A stretch of 64,000 nt of DNA, taken from the NCBI RefSeq assembly GCF_000737785.1, contig NZ_JPRO01000005.1, positions 1 through 64,000 on the forward strand, read 5' to 3'. The translations under genes were made by a program, and so were the position numbers. This stretch comes from Chryseobacterium luteum. Lineage in GTDB: Bacteria > Bacteroidota > Bacteroidia > Flavobacteriales > Weeksellaceae. Below the pieces are notes generated by a model. That model was not told where the DNA came from. It searched no databases and was given only the letters and a program-made list of their open reading frames with translations. This document shows positions 17,607 through 26,098 of this stretch, piece after piece. How positions within the stretch are numbered: position 1 is the stretch's first letter; each line of letters opens with the position of its first letter.

Positions 17607-19085
17607 ATGAGTGTAGTAGCGAGACAGGGCTTCAAGTATTCCATCATAGGTTATATTGGTTTTCTGCTGGGTACCATATCCGCCATTTTTATTTTTCCGT
17701 ACAATTTTGAGTTTTACGGAAAACTCCGTTACATCCTCCCCACTGCCGAAATGCTGGTTCCTTTTGTAGTGTTGGGAATCTCCTATTCAAATGTGAAGTT
17801 TTTTCACAGGGTGGAAAGAGACGGCAAGAAACAGAACATGCTGTCGCTGTCGCTGCTTGCGGTTTTTATCAGTTTCATTATTTTTACGGGTGTATTTCTT
17901 GTACTCCCCCATTTTTTTCCAAAATTCAGATATTCAGAAGCATGGAAATTAAAAGAAATGATCCTTCCCCTGATTCTCATTCTTTCTTTGTGCACGATCT
18001 TTAATAAATATACTTCCAATTACAAGAGAATTGTGGTTTCCAATATTTTCGACAACCTTTTCCCCAAGATAGCCAACCTCGGAGCTTTCTGCCTGTTTTC
18101 TTATTTTCTACTGTCACAGAAAATAGCGTTTGCTTTCTTTTTCGGGATGTTTGCTTTGATGCTTCTCGGATACATTTACTATACGAACAGGCTTGAAAGG
18201 ATACAGCCGGATTTCGATACGGCTTATTTCAGGAAAGACAATTTCTGGAAAGAGTTTTTCAACTACAGTTTTTTCGGATTCCTGGGGACTTTCGGAAATT
18301 ATCTGGCCATCAACAGTTTTATGATCGGTGAGTTTATGGGGATGGAGGAAGTGGGAATCTACTCTGTTCTTTATGCTCTGATCTCTCTGATTTCCATTCC
18401 ACAGCTGGGGCTGTTCAATATTTCTGCCCCGATTATTAATAAAACGCTGGCTGAAGGCGATATGGATGAACTTGACAGATTCCACAAGAAAACGTCTTTA
18501 TCTTTGTATTTTTTAGGTGCCGTCCTGTTTTCGTGTATCATGGTGGGTTTTCCTTACCTGACGGAATTTATGCCTAAAAACGGAACAATGCTGAGAGAAT
18601 ATGAGCCGGTGGTATGGATCTGGGGTTCTGCGGTTTTAATTGACCTGGCGACAGGTTTTAACGGGAATATCATTTCACTTTCCAAGTATTACAGATTCAA
18701 TATCCTGATTATGCTTCTTCTGGCGGGACTTACAATAGGACTGAACTATTATTTCATTAAAAATACAGATCTGAAACTGATCGGAATTGCTTTGTCTACA
18801 GCTATTTCACTGACGACTTATAATGTCATCAAGATCGCCTTCAATTATTTTGTTTTTAAAGTTTCTCCGCTTACGATTGAAATGATTTTCGTATCAATTA
18901 TCTGTACTTTAGCGATTACAGTGGCCATCGTACTGCCGAATTTTAACAATAATTTCATCAACCTGGTTTACAAGCCTGCCGTTGTTCTGATACTGATTTA
19001 TATCGGAAATTATTTCACAAAAGTATTCCCACTCGAGGACTATGTGAATGCAAAATTTATTAAAAGTATTTTTAAATTTAAGTAG
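17607..19085 (+). CDS. Polysaccharide flippase (MOP superfamily, Wzx-like)
   Basis: A 492-residue polytopic membrane protein with about 12-14 hydrophobic helices through its full length and the N-terminal ARQGFKYSIIGYIGFLLG start of Bacteroidota oligosaccharide flippases. It is expected to move an undecaprenyl-linked oligosaccharide across the inner membrane. Its last 8 bp overlap the 3' end of the convergent glycosyltransferase gene. It is co-transcribed with the FkbM methyltransferase. Confidence 0.87.
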   Translation: MSVVARQGFKYSIIGYIGFLLGTISAIFIFPYNFEFYGKLRYILPTAEMLVPFVVLGISYSNVKFFHRVERDGKKQNMLSLSLLAVFISFIIFTGVFLVLPHFFPKFRYSEAWKLKEMILPLILILSLCTIFNKYTSNYKRIVVSNIFDNLFPKIANLGAFCLFSYFLLSQKIAFAFFFGMFALMLLGYIYYTNRLERIQPDFDTAYFRKDNFWKEFFNYSFFGFLGTFGNYLAINSFMIGEFMGMEEVGIYSVLYALISLISIPQLGLFNISAPIINKTLAEGDMDELDRFHKKTSLSLYFLGAVLFSCIMVGFPYLTEFMPKNGTMLREYEPVVWIWGSAVLIDLATGFNGNIISLSKYYRFNILIMLLLAGLTIGLNYYFIKNTDLKLIGIALSTAISLTTYNVIKIAFNYFVFKVSPLTIEMIFVSIICTLAITVAIVLPNFNNNFINLVYKPAVVLILIYIGNYFTKVFPLEDYVNAKFIKSIFKFK

Positions 19086-20127
19086 AAATCAGACCGGAAA
19101 GCATATCTTCCAGTTTTTTCAATACTGATTTTTTGCTATACTTTTTCTGGAAATCGAACCGGCTGTTTTTAAGCTCTTTAAACTGCTCTAAAATATTGTC
19201 TGTCTCAGTAACAATGAATTCTAATTTCGAAGGATAATCTTTAGGAAAAACGGCTTTTTTACCATATTTGATGGCATCGCCCAGGTTTCCGGTCATTTTT
19301 GTGCGGCCATAAGTTTCTTCCCTGCTGAAAAATTCTGCTTTCTGCTGAATCGGGCACCATAAAACATCTGCCTTCTGCATCCACTTTTCAAAATCATGAT
19401 TAGAAACCCTGTCTGAAAAATAGTGTACAGAGATATTTCCGGGAAGTTTCCGCGACAGTTTTTCCAGCTGTTTCAGTTCGCTGTCTTTTGCTTTTCCAAG
19501 GAATATGAATTCACATTTATCTTCGGTCTTTAAATTTTGAATGGTTTTAAAAACATGATGGTAATCCCTTCTTTTTTGTGAAACTCCTCCGGGAATTACA
19601 ACGGTAAGATCTTTATTTTCTTCCTGTTCTTCAAAGTTTGTGGTGTAAAAAAGAGGCAGAAACTGATACTCATCTGACGAAAGTTCTTCATCCAATACCA
19701 ATAAATTTCCGGCATTTTTATACACTTTTGAGGTATAAAACAATCCTTCTTTCCAACAAAGTTTTAGCCTGTAAACAATATCGTTTTTAAAAATACTTTT
19801 CATGAGAGCACCTTTTGAAGCTGTTGAAAAGTTGATATTATGAACAATAACAGAGGCATTATATTTCTGAACCAGTGCATGAAAAGTGTTGAAATACCGG
19901 TGAACGGTTCCAATAATGACCAGATCGTATTTCTTTAATTTCAGCTGTTCCAAAATCATGGAACTGTCGGATAAAAATATGGTTTCCCCATTTGCTTCAA
20001 CTAAATCTTTAATCTTTTTTGAAAAATAATAATCTACGCTAAAATCCGAAGAATCTTTCATAATATCCATGAAAGCCTGCGCGATTTCTGCGTGGGTATC
20101 TATTTCTATGTAGGCGATTTTTTTCAA
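19078..20127 (-). CDS. Glycosyltransferase (GT-B-like), TTG start
   Basis: A 349-residue predicted glycosyltransferase with Rossmann-type strand order. It has an LVIIGTVHRYFNTFHAL segment, a VVIPGGVSQKRRDY donor-site-like loop near 195 and a GNLGDAIKYGKK segment near 300 that resembles the acidic/Gly C-terminal motif of GT4-like enzymes. The only possible start is TTG, directly preceded in frame by TAA within the tandem repeat at 20127-20210; the next ATG is at codon 18-20 and would cut off the first strand. The heptamer repeat therefore touches the start codon. The 3' end overlaps the flippase gene on the other strand by 8 bp. Confidence 0.72.
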   Translation of the reverse strand: MKKIAYIEIDTHAEIAQAFMDIMKDSSDFSVDYYFSKKIKDLVEANGETIFLSDSSMILEQLKLKKYDLVIIGTVHRYFNTFHALVQKYNASVIVHNINFSTASKGALMKSIFKNDIVYRLKLCWKEGLFYTSKVYKNAGNLLVLDEELSSDEYQFLPLFYTTNFEEQEENKDLTVVIPGGVSQKRRDYHHVFKTIQNLKTEDKCEFIFLGKAKDSELKQLEKLSRKLPGNISVHYFSDRVSNHDFEKWMQKADVLWCPIQQKAEFFSREETYGRTKMTGNLGDAIKYGKKAVFPKDYPSKLEFIVTETDNILEQFKELKNSRFDFQKKYSKKSVLKKLEDMLSGLIST

Positions 20128-20210
20128 TTAGGGATTAGGGATTAGGGATTAGGGATTAGGGATTAGGGATTAGGGATTAGGGATTAGGGATTAGGGATTA
20201 GGGATTAGGA
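20127..20210. repeat. Heptamer tandem repeat (ATTAGGG)x12
   Basis: Eleven exact ATTAGGG units and a final ATTAGGA run head to tail over 84 bp, abutting the TTG start codon of the glycosyltransferase gene. Read on the minus strand as CCCTAAT, the units contain TAA in every frame, so the array cannot be coding. It occupies the entire leader where a ribosome site and promoter spacing would be set. Confidence 0.95.
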
Positions 20211-20267
20211 AAGGTAAAATGTTTGAAGGATGTCAATTTATCTTTTGCCGTTTTACTATTGTTTTTA

Positions 20268-21122
20268 TTATATTTTCAGCCATTTTTTCTTCAGTATTTT
20301 CCATCGTTTATCATTGATGGCTTTCTGTTCTTCTTTTGAGATCTTCAGTTCCAGCCTGGCTGTTTTGCAGGCTTCGTAAGCTTTGATGATTTTAAAGAAA
20401 AAAGAAACAGACCTGCTCTTTGCTGCTTCCTTTGAAGAAGCGATATAAGCAAGAAACCTGTTCAGACCTAAAAAATAAAAATACCTGCCGTAATAATCCG
20501 CAGGCCTTATCGTATAATCTGCACCTTTCACTTTGATCAGCTTTACATGCAGCTCATGAAAAACAACTTCTTTCCATCCTAAGTTTTCAAGCAGAATGGA
20601 ATCAATATTATCCCAGCCCAACGTTTCTCTTAAACCTCCGATCTGAATGAAACATTCCTTACGATACGCTTTCACAGGACCCCTCACGTGATGTTTATTT
20701 GAATTTCCTTCATATACCCAGCTTTCCTCTTTTTCTACGTACAACAAGCCGCCAACAAGCCCATATTCCGGATTGTTTTTAAAAGCATATTCTACTGTTT
20801 CGAGATAATTTGCTGGAAGAATAATGTCTGCATCAAATTTACAGATGACATCGAATTCATCACTGTTTTGGGTCTTCAACCCGTTTTTGAATGCATTTAC
20901 GACTTTGGAACCCGGCTGGTGGTCAGATTTCTGAAGTTCCACCGTTTCAAAACGGGAATCATTTTCCGTATATTTTCTGATTACTTCCTGCGTCCTGTCT
21001 GTAGAACCGTCGTTAACAACCACAGTTTTGAAGTCTTTAAAGCTCTGCTGCTGTAAAGAATCCAGTGTGAACGGAAGGTTTTCTTCTTCGTTATGGGCAG
21101 GAATGATAATTAAAAACCTCAA
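20268..21122 (-). CDS. Family 2 glycosyltransferase, TTG start
   Basis: A 284-residue GT-A enzyme. The N-terminus MRFLIIIPAHNEEENL is the standard family start and is reached only with TTG as initiator. D38 lies in NDGSTD and the metal-binding DAD (97-99, FDAD) follows. No membrane helix is seen, so it is a soluble or peripheral enzyme adding sugars to a surface glycan. It is transcribed toward the repeat-led glycosyltransferase; the two may share a role with the FkbM and flippase genes. Confidence 0.88.
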   Translation of the reverse strand: MRFLIIIPAHNEEENLPFTLDSLQQQSFKDFKTVVVNDGSTDRTQEVIRKYTENDSRFETVELQKSDHQPGSKVVNAFKNGLKTQNSDEFDVICKFDADIILPANYLETVEYAFKNNPEYGLVGGLLYVEKEESWVYEGNSNKHHVRGPVKAYRKECFIQIGGLRETLGWDNIDSILLENLGWKEVVFHELHVKLIKVKGADYTIRPADYYGRYFYFLGLNRFLAYIASSKEAAKSRSVSFFFKIIKAYEACKTARLELKISKEEQKAINDKRWKILKKKWLKI

Positions 21123-21134
21123 GTCTTTAAATTT

Positions 21135-21190
21135 ATAAATGATGAATAATAAATGATAAACGATGCATTAATCATCGCTTATCATTTATC
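21135..21190. repeat. Intergenic hairpin of the ATAAATGAT family
   Basis: Fifteen-base arms AAATGATAAACGATG (21151-21165) and CATCGCTTATCATTT (21173-21187) pair with one mismatch around a 7-base loop. There is no T run, so it is not a classical terminator. It sits between aspA and the glycosyltransferase gene. Confidence 0.7.
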
Positions 21191-21199
21191 AATTATGGT

Positions 21200-22600
21200 T
21201 TATTTGTTGTGCGGTTTCAGCATGTTTTTAGGATCCAGAATCTCATCCAGTCTTTCCTGGGAAAGAATTCCTTTTTCCAAAACGAGATTATAAACGCTGT
21301 TTCCGGTTTCCAGGGCTTCTTTTGCAATCTCTGTAGATTTTTTGTACCCGATGTATGGGTTAAGTGCTGTTACAATGCCGATGCTGTGTTTTACCATATT
21401 CAGGCAAATCTCTTTATTAGCGGTAATTCCCACAATACATTTTTCACGAAGAGTATCCAAAGCGTTACAAAGGAAATTGATGTTTTCCATGATTGAGTGA
21501 GAAAGTACGGGTTCCATGACGTTAAGCTGTAACTGTCCTGCTTCTGCGGCAAAAGTTACGGTAAGGTCATTACCAAACACTTTAAAGCATACCTGGTTCA
21601 CCACTTCCGGAATAACAGGGTTTACTTTTCCGGGCATGATGGATGATCCCGGCTGCATCGGAGGGAGATTGATCTCAAATAACCCGGCTCTTGGGCCTGA
21701 AGAAAGCAGTCTCAGATCATTACAGATCTTGGAAAGCTTTACGGCAAGACGTTTTGTAGCAGAAGAATAGATAACATAAGAACCTGTATCCGGTGTTGCC
21801 TCAACCAGGTTAGGTGCGGAAATAACGGGAAAACCTGTAATCCTGGCAAGGTTTTTAGCACAAAGTACTGCATAGCCTACCGGAGCATTCAGTCCTGTAC
21901 CGATAGCGGTAGCTCCCATGTTTACTTCCACGAAGAGGTTGGCGTTGTTATTTAATTTAGAAATATCTTCTTCCAGTGTGGCAGCATATGCCTCAAATTC
22001 CTGTCCTAAGGTCATGGGAACGGCATCCTGAAGCTGGGTACGGCCCATTTTGATCACATCATTGAACTCTTTTCCTTTTTCACGGAAAGCTTCAACTATT
22101 TTTTCAAGCCTGTCAACAAGTCCGATATTCATATGCAAAAGCCCCATTTTGATTGCCGTAGGATAGGCATCATTGGTAGACTGGGAAAGGTTGATATGAT
22201 CATTGGGTGAACAGAATTCGTATTCGCCTTTATTTTTTCCTAATTTTTCTAAAACGATGTTGGCAATCACTTCATTCGCATTCATATTGATTGAAGTTCC
22301 AGCTCCTCCCTGGATCATATCCACAGGAAACTGCTCGTGGTACTTCCCTGCTGCAATCTCATCGCAGGCTTCCGCTATTTTGAAATATAAATTTTCATCA
22401 AGCAAACCTAATTCATAATTGGTTTTTGCCGCCGCTTTCTTCACAAAAGCCAAACCTTTAATAAAGTCCGGGTATGAAGCGAGAAGCTGTCCCGAGATTT
22501 TGAAGTTATTGATCGCTCTTTGCGTCTGCACCCCGTAATAAGCGTCCGCAGGCACATTGAGTTCGCCTAACAGATCACTTTCTTTTCTGAAATTTTCCAT
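21200..22600 (-). CDS. aspA: Aspartate ammonia-lyase
   Basis: A 466-residue fumarase/aspartase-superfamily enzyme that splits L-aspartate into fumarate and ammonia. GGAGTSINMNANEV is at 98-111, SQSTNDAYP at 139-147, and the mobile signature loop GSSIMPGKVNP at 318-328. The N-terminus ESDLLGELNVPADAYYGVQT is that of aspartase rather than fumarase C. It appears to be a single-gene unit, with a terminator upstream (22637-22662) and a hairpin downstream. Confidence 0.93.
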   Translation of the reverse strand: MENFRKESDLLGELNVPADAYYGVQTQRAINNFKISGQLLASYPDFIKGLAFVKKAAAKTNYELGLLDENLYFKIAEACDEIAAGKYHEQFPVDMIQGGAGTSINMNANEVIANIVLEKLGKNKGEYEFCSPNDHINLSQSTNDAYPTAIKMGLLHMNIGLVDRLEKIVEAFREKGKEFNDVIKMGRTQLQDAVPMTLGQEFEAYAATLEEDISKLNNNANLFVEVNMGATAIGTGLNAPVGYAVLCAKNLARITGFPVISAPNLVEATPDTGSYVIYSSATKRLAVKLSKICNDLRLLSSGPRAGLFEINLPPMQPGSSIMPGKVNPVIPEVVNQVCFKVFGNDLTVTFAAEAGQLQLNVMEPVLSHSIMENINFLCNALDTLREKCIVGITANKEICLNMVKHSIGIVTALNPYIGYKKSTEIAKEALETGNSVYNLVLEKGILSQERLDEILDPKNMLKPHNK

Positions 22601-22636
22601 TACAGATGTTTTAACTGTTTTTTATTTTAAATATAT

Positions 22637-22662
22637 CAAAAACGCATCTTACCGATGTGTTT
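22637..22662 (-). terminator. Intrinsic terminator of the amidase gene
   Basis: The stem AACGCATC/GATGTGTT at 22641-22661 is followed on the minus strand by TTTTT. It lies just past the amidase stop. Confidence 0.65.
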
Positions 22663-22668
22663 TAATAG

Positions 22669-23694
22669 TTATTTCGCCGGATATTTTTGATTTAAAGCCT
22701 GAAGGATGGCCCATGTTTCGGCATCCATGATTCCGTCATAATTCTGCGGGCGGAAGTGATACTGGAAAGCTTCGATCGTTTTTTTTGTCCCGTCGTCCCA
22801 TTTTCCGCTCAGATCCAAATAGTATCCGAATTTCTGAAGTGCAGTCTGGATCAGAAAGACAAATGAAGGATCGCTGTATCTTACAGTGAAGTCTGTCTGA
22901 GCCAAATCAAGGAAACTCTGTTTTGCGGTTTCATCATACCACATTCCAAGCTGGTATTCGTCATACAGTTTTTTCCATGGAAACATAGGTCCGGGATCCT
23001 GCTTTCTTGTAGGGGCAATATCTGAATGGGCCAGTACATTGGTTGCGGGGATCTGGTATCTTTTTACGATATCTTTAGCCAGTGCGGCTACTTTTTTCAC
23101 CTGATCATCACTGAAGCCTGCAAATATTTTTTTTCCTGTAGAATCTGCTGTATAGCCAGCATTCACAATCTCAATCCCTATGGAAGTATCGTTAAGATTT
23201 TTGTCATTTCTCCATGCGCTTACTCCTGCATGATAGGAACGTTTGTTCTCGTCCACGAGCTGATAGATCTCATTGTCTCCGATATTATTGACCAGATAAT
23301 GTGCACTTACACCCTGCTGGGTAAGAACCGTAATGGATTTATCATCAGGAAGTGCAGTATAATGCAGTATAAGATATCGCTGTCTGAAGTTCTGTGCTAT
23401 AGAAGGGAAATAGGTCTTCACCACTTTATATCCGGCCGGTTTTGCTGAAACGATAGAACCGTAACTTGCGGTATTGTCATTTTTTGCAGGATCAGCGAGA
23501 TTGGTTGTGAAAAATTCCACTCCATGTTCGTTGGTAATTTTGGGTTTCGGAGTCTCGACTGCCGAAGTTTTAACTGCCGGTTTTGCCTGTGATACCGGGG
23601 TTTTCGGCTTGTAGGTATTTTTTTTTACATTTTGCTGGGAAGTACATGAAAAAACAAAAGTACTTAATCCGATGATATATAATGTCTTACGCAT
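22669..23694 (-). CDS. N-acetylmuramoyl-L-alanine amidase lipoprotein (AmpD-type)
   Basis: A 341-residue lipoprotein (lipobox VFSC, C17) that cleaves the amide between MurNAc and the peptide of murein. The Amidase_2 domain at about 95-250 has zinc ligands H111 (LHYTA), H223 (AHSDIAPTRKQDPG) and D233. A C-terminal peptidoglycan-binding domain (about 270-335, YGYYLDLSGKWDDGT...) follows. A Pro/Lys-rich linker separates the lipid anchor from the enzyme. It resembles outer-membrane amidases such as AmiD and is probably in murein recycling. Confidence 0.92.
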   Translation of the reverse strand: MRKTLYIIGLSTFVFSCTSQQNVKKNTYKPKTPVSQAKPAVKTSAVETPKPKITNEHGVEFFTTNLADPAKNDNTASYGSIVSAKPAGYKVVKTYFPSIAQNFRQRYLILHYTALPDDKSITVLTQQGVSAHYLVNNIGDNEIYQLVDENKRSYHAGVSAWRNDKNLNDTSIGIEIVNAGYTADSTGKKIFAGFSDDQVKKVAALAKDIVKRYQIPATNVLAHSDIAPTRKQDPGPMFPWKKLYDEYQLGMWYDETAKQSFLDLAQTDFTVRYSDPSFVFLIQTALQKFGYYLDLSGKWDDGTKKTIEAFQYHFRPQNYDGIMDAETWAILQALNQKYPAK

Positions 23695-23753
23695 CAGTTT
23701 ATTTTTTTAACCATTTATCACCTCAAAAATACGCAAATTTTTCTTGAATTTTA

Positions 23754-23785
23754 TTTGGTAAATAAAGAAATCTGTTCTATATTTG
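23754..23785 (+). promoter_or_regulatory. Promoter of the tRNA-Ser/Pro/Arg cluster
   Basis: A -33 TTTG (23754-23757) and a -7 TATATTTG (23778-23785) are separated by 20 bp, a full match to the Bacteroidota vegetative promoter. The following CACTCG is also found after the promoter boxes at 30684 and 37636. Confidence 0.85.
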
Positions 23786-23829
23786 CACTCGCAATAACGG
23801 AACAACGATCATTAAAAAATAAGAAAAAA

Positions 23830-23914
23830 GGAGGGTTGCCAGAGTGGTTAATGGAGCAGTTTGCTAAACTGTCGACGTGCAAGCGTCGCAAGGGTTCGAA
23901 TCCCTTACCCTCCG
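23830..23914 (+). tRNA. tRNA-Ser (GCT)
   Basis: An 85-nt class II tRNA with acceptor GGAGGGT/ACCCTCC, discriminator G, anticodon GCT in the TTTGCTAAA loop and a long variable arm (CGACGTGCAAGCGTCG). It is the first gene of a three-tRNA unit. Confidence 0.96.
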
Positions 23915-23939
23915 CATTTTTTTCTTAGCAATATACTCT

Positions 23940-24014
23940 CGGGGCGTAGCGTAGTCCGGTCATCGCGCCTGGTTTGGGACCAGGAGGTCGCAGGTTCGAA
24001 TCCTGCCGCCCCGA
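23940..24014 (+). tRNA. tRNA-Pro (TGG), copy 1
   Basis: A 75-nt tRNA with acceptor CGGGGCG/CGCCCCG, discriminator A and anticodon TGG between CCTGG and CCAGG. It is identical to the copy at 30735-30809. Confidence 0.96.
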
Positions 24015-24046
24015 CTGTTTTAGTAATTTTCTCAAAATTATTTAAT

Positions 24047-24120
24047 GGGTGCGTAGCTCAGCTGGATAGAGCATCTGCCTTCTAAGCAGACGGTCTCAGG
24101 TTCGAATCCTGACGCGCTCA
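24047..24120 (+). tRNA. tRNA-Arg (TCT), copy 1
   Basis: A 74-nt tRNA with anticodon TCT in CTTCTAA, T-loop TTCGAAT and an acceptor stem with two G-U pairs (GGGTGCG/CGCGCTC). It is identical to the copy at 30842-30915 and followed by a terminator. Confidence 0.95.
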
Positions 24121-24127
24121 CATAAGA

Positions 24128-24164
24128 TAAAAAAGCCTTTACAGTAATGTGAAGGCTTTTTTAT
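24128..24164 (+). terminator. Terminator of the tRNA-Ser/Pro/Arg cluster
   Basis: The stem AAAGCCTT(t)ACA/TGT(g)AAGGCTTT is flanked by A and T runs and can stop both the tRNA unit and the convergent XRE regulator gene. Confidence 0.85.
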
Positions 24165-24204
24165 TTGATTATAATTGCAGATTAAGTATTGACTAATAAG
24201 AGCT

Positions 24205-25134
24205 TTATATTTTTTTTGCCATTGGAATCAGGGCATGGTGTAAAAAGTTATAAGATTCTTTTGCATTAAAGATTTCTTTGGATTTTATTAAGTCTCGGTC
24301 AAAATAGTCTGGAGCATTCCAACCAACCATAACACTGTCATATGAAGATTTTTCTTCAATAATAGATAACCATAACTTTATATTATAGCCTTTTTTAATA
24401 TTCTGGTTGTACATGATGACATCATATCCGTTAGCATTAAATTTTTCAAAATTATTTTTAGCACTATCTAAGTCATATATTTTTGTTAGTTCTATAAGTT
24501 TGGACCAAACATCTCTGTCAATCATCCCTAACTCGTAATAATTCTGATTAAAGTCGTACTTTTTAAAGTCATGAGTCCCTAAAATTGTGTTCATTTCGTT
24601 TTTACATTCCTGATGGAAATGAATATATAATTTTAATGCTTGGCAAAAACTTTTGTGTTCCAATTCAGTTAGAGGGGTATAAGATGAGAAAAGTTGTATT
24701 AAAGTCTCATCACCATATTTTCCTTTATAAATGAACTCTTCAACAGTTTCTTCAGAATGAATCAACTTGGATACTTCTGCCATGTTTGGAATTATGGAAA
24801 AACCTCTCCTTTTAATTTCCAATGCAAATGTGCCGTAATCCCGATGTAATAAATGAGGTAAAAATCCATTTAGAAAAATGTTTTCATCATTATAGCAAAA
24901 ATGATTATCCACATGAGTTAAGGAAATGGTATAATTGTTTTCTTTTATTGAAGAAAATAATTCCAAAAATTCAACGTTTAAATTTTTCGCAATTTTCTGC
25001 ATCGTCTCTAAAGTAGGATTTCCATTAATCATATTATTTAACGTAACCCTGTTTATACCCATCTTACCAGCTAAATCAGAAATAGTCATATTTTTTGACT
25101 TCAATATTTCCTTTATTCTTAAAATGTTTGCCAT
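24205..25134 (-). CDS. XRE-type HTH regulator with unknown C-terminal domain
   Basis: A 309-residue protein whose first 60 residues are a Cro/C1-type helix-turn-helix (MTISDLAGKMGINRVTLNNMINGNPTLETMQKIAKNL). The remaining 240 residues match no family I recognise; they are mixed alpha/beta with several Trp/Tyr-rich stretches (KGYNIKLWLSIIEEKSSYDS, VGWNAPDYFDRDL). The ATG of MANILR is preferred to a TTG 15 bp upstream. It is the first gene past the left tRNA repeat, converging on the tRNA cluster and sharing its terminator. It may control genes of the island. Confidence 0.72.
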   Translation of the reverse strand: MANILRIKEILKSKNMTISDLAGKMGINRVTLNNMINGNPTLETMQKIAKNLNVEFLELFSSIKENNYTISLTHVDNHFCYNDENIFLNGFLPHLLHRDYGTFALEIKRRGFSIIPNMAEVSKLIHSEETVEEFIYKGKYGDETLIQLFSSYTPLTELEHKSFCQALKLYIHFHQECKNEMNTILGTHDFKKYDFNQNYYELGMIDRDVWSKLIELTKIYDLDSAKNNFEKFNANGYDVIMYNQNIKKGYNIKLWLSIIEEKSSYDSVMVGWNAPDYFDRDLIKSKEIFNAKESYNFLHHALIPMAKKI

Positions 25135-25206
25135 AATTTGTTTTTTCAAATGTAAAAATAAAATACAAAATAGTAAAAAGTAAGGTTATATTTATTCTTT
25201 ATGATA

Positions 25207-25386
25207 TTATACGCTACTAAAAACAACAAGCAGGTTAAGGGCAGCAGGAATTTTAGCCAACTTAATGGCATTTTGTTTTACAAGGTTGATGTCGTGTGAA
25301 TGAGTCCATGCCATTGTTCCTATTTGGTGATTAATTAACAGAAGGGCTGCATTTTCAGGATAAAGGCTTTTGCGTGCATAATGATT
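25207..25386 (-). pseudogene. Remnant of an isochorismatase-family hydrolase
   Basis: Read on the minus strand this stretch gives about 58 codons ending in TAA, including SLYPENAALLINHQIGTMAW, then THSHDINLVKQNAIKLAK and LNLLVVFSS. This is the first strand-helix unit of isochorismatase/YcaC-type hydrolases with the catalytic Asp position (normally LLIDHQ) changed to Asn. The catalytic Lys and Cys regions are absent. No start codon is at the family N-terminus, so it is a truncated relic. Confidence 0.6.
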
Positions 25387-25769
25387 TTTTAATTGATAAA
25401 TGTTTTAAGTACTGTATCTTTTTGATGACTGTACAGTACAAAGTTGGTTTATAATCACACCTCTGAACGATGACCTTTGCTAAAAAAAACCATTGATAAA
25501 TATCAATTATTATCTGTTTTCATGATCTAAAAAAATCAATTTTATGAAATAATCAGTCTTTACATTCGATGGAAGAGCATTGTTGTAAGCTTGAAATGGT
25601 GAAAGTCAAAGAGGGACAGAAAGACTGTACGGATGCCTTTTTCACTTCTCATCAAAAAAATCCATACTTAATTTATTATTAAAAATTAACTAAAAAAAAG
25701 TAATCCCATTATGATCGAAATAATAATATAAGTAATACGTATTTATTAATTTTACCTGAGTTAGGAATA
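25387..25769. other. Intergenic stretch, no gene seen
   Basis: AT-rich sequence between the hydrolase remnant and the dispersed repeat. No reading frame or hairpin with a clear function was found. Confidence 0.4.
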
Positions 25770-26000
25770 AGATAAATGCACGAAATCAGTCTTATTTTAT
25801 CGCAAAGGCAAACAAAGAACATTTTTTGGTATGTATAAAAGAGCAAACAAGGGCATTCCATTCAGCAAAGGAGTACAAACTATCCTGAGTATGGCTTATT
25901 TATAAATGAAATGGTTTTTTATTTAAGATCAGCTGAATGCTTTATAAAGCCTTGTTTTTCGTTGCGTTAATTTTTTAATTCTTATCACGGATTCAGGTTA
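25770..26000 (+). repeat. Dispersed repeat family A, copy 1
   Basis: The shared blocks are TTATTTTATCGCAAAGGC, a CATTCAGCAAAG..GTACAAA block, CTATTTATAA-like, and GCTGAATGCTTT..TAAA.CCTTG followed by TTGCGTT. They occur in the same order at 52330-52562. The two copies are diverged and non-coding. Confidence 0.75.
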
Positions 26001-26098
26001 ATTTTAGTGAATATTCCCTGTTATAAATGGGGAAAATAGAGACAAAACGAATAAACCCTTATTGGTTTATAATCAAATAATTATAAATATTCATGCAC

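Larger units (their letters stand above)
23939..24122 (+). repeat. 184-bp perfect direct repeat, left copy (tRNA-Pro/tRNA-Arg)
   Basis: The stretch carrying both tRNAs and the spacer between them is identical to 30734-30917. Identity starts 1 bp before tRNA-Pro and stops 2 bp after tRNA-Arg. The flanking sequences differ. Confidence 0.95.

Noticed and set aside
20127..20210. CRISPR-like array
   Set aside because: Units are only 7 bp, contiguous and without spacers, so it is a simple tandem repeat.
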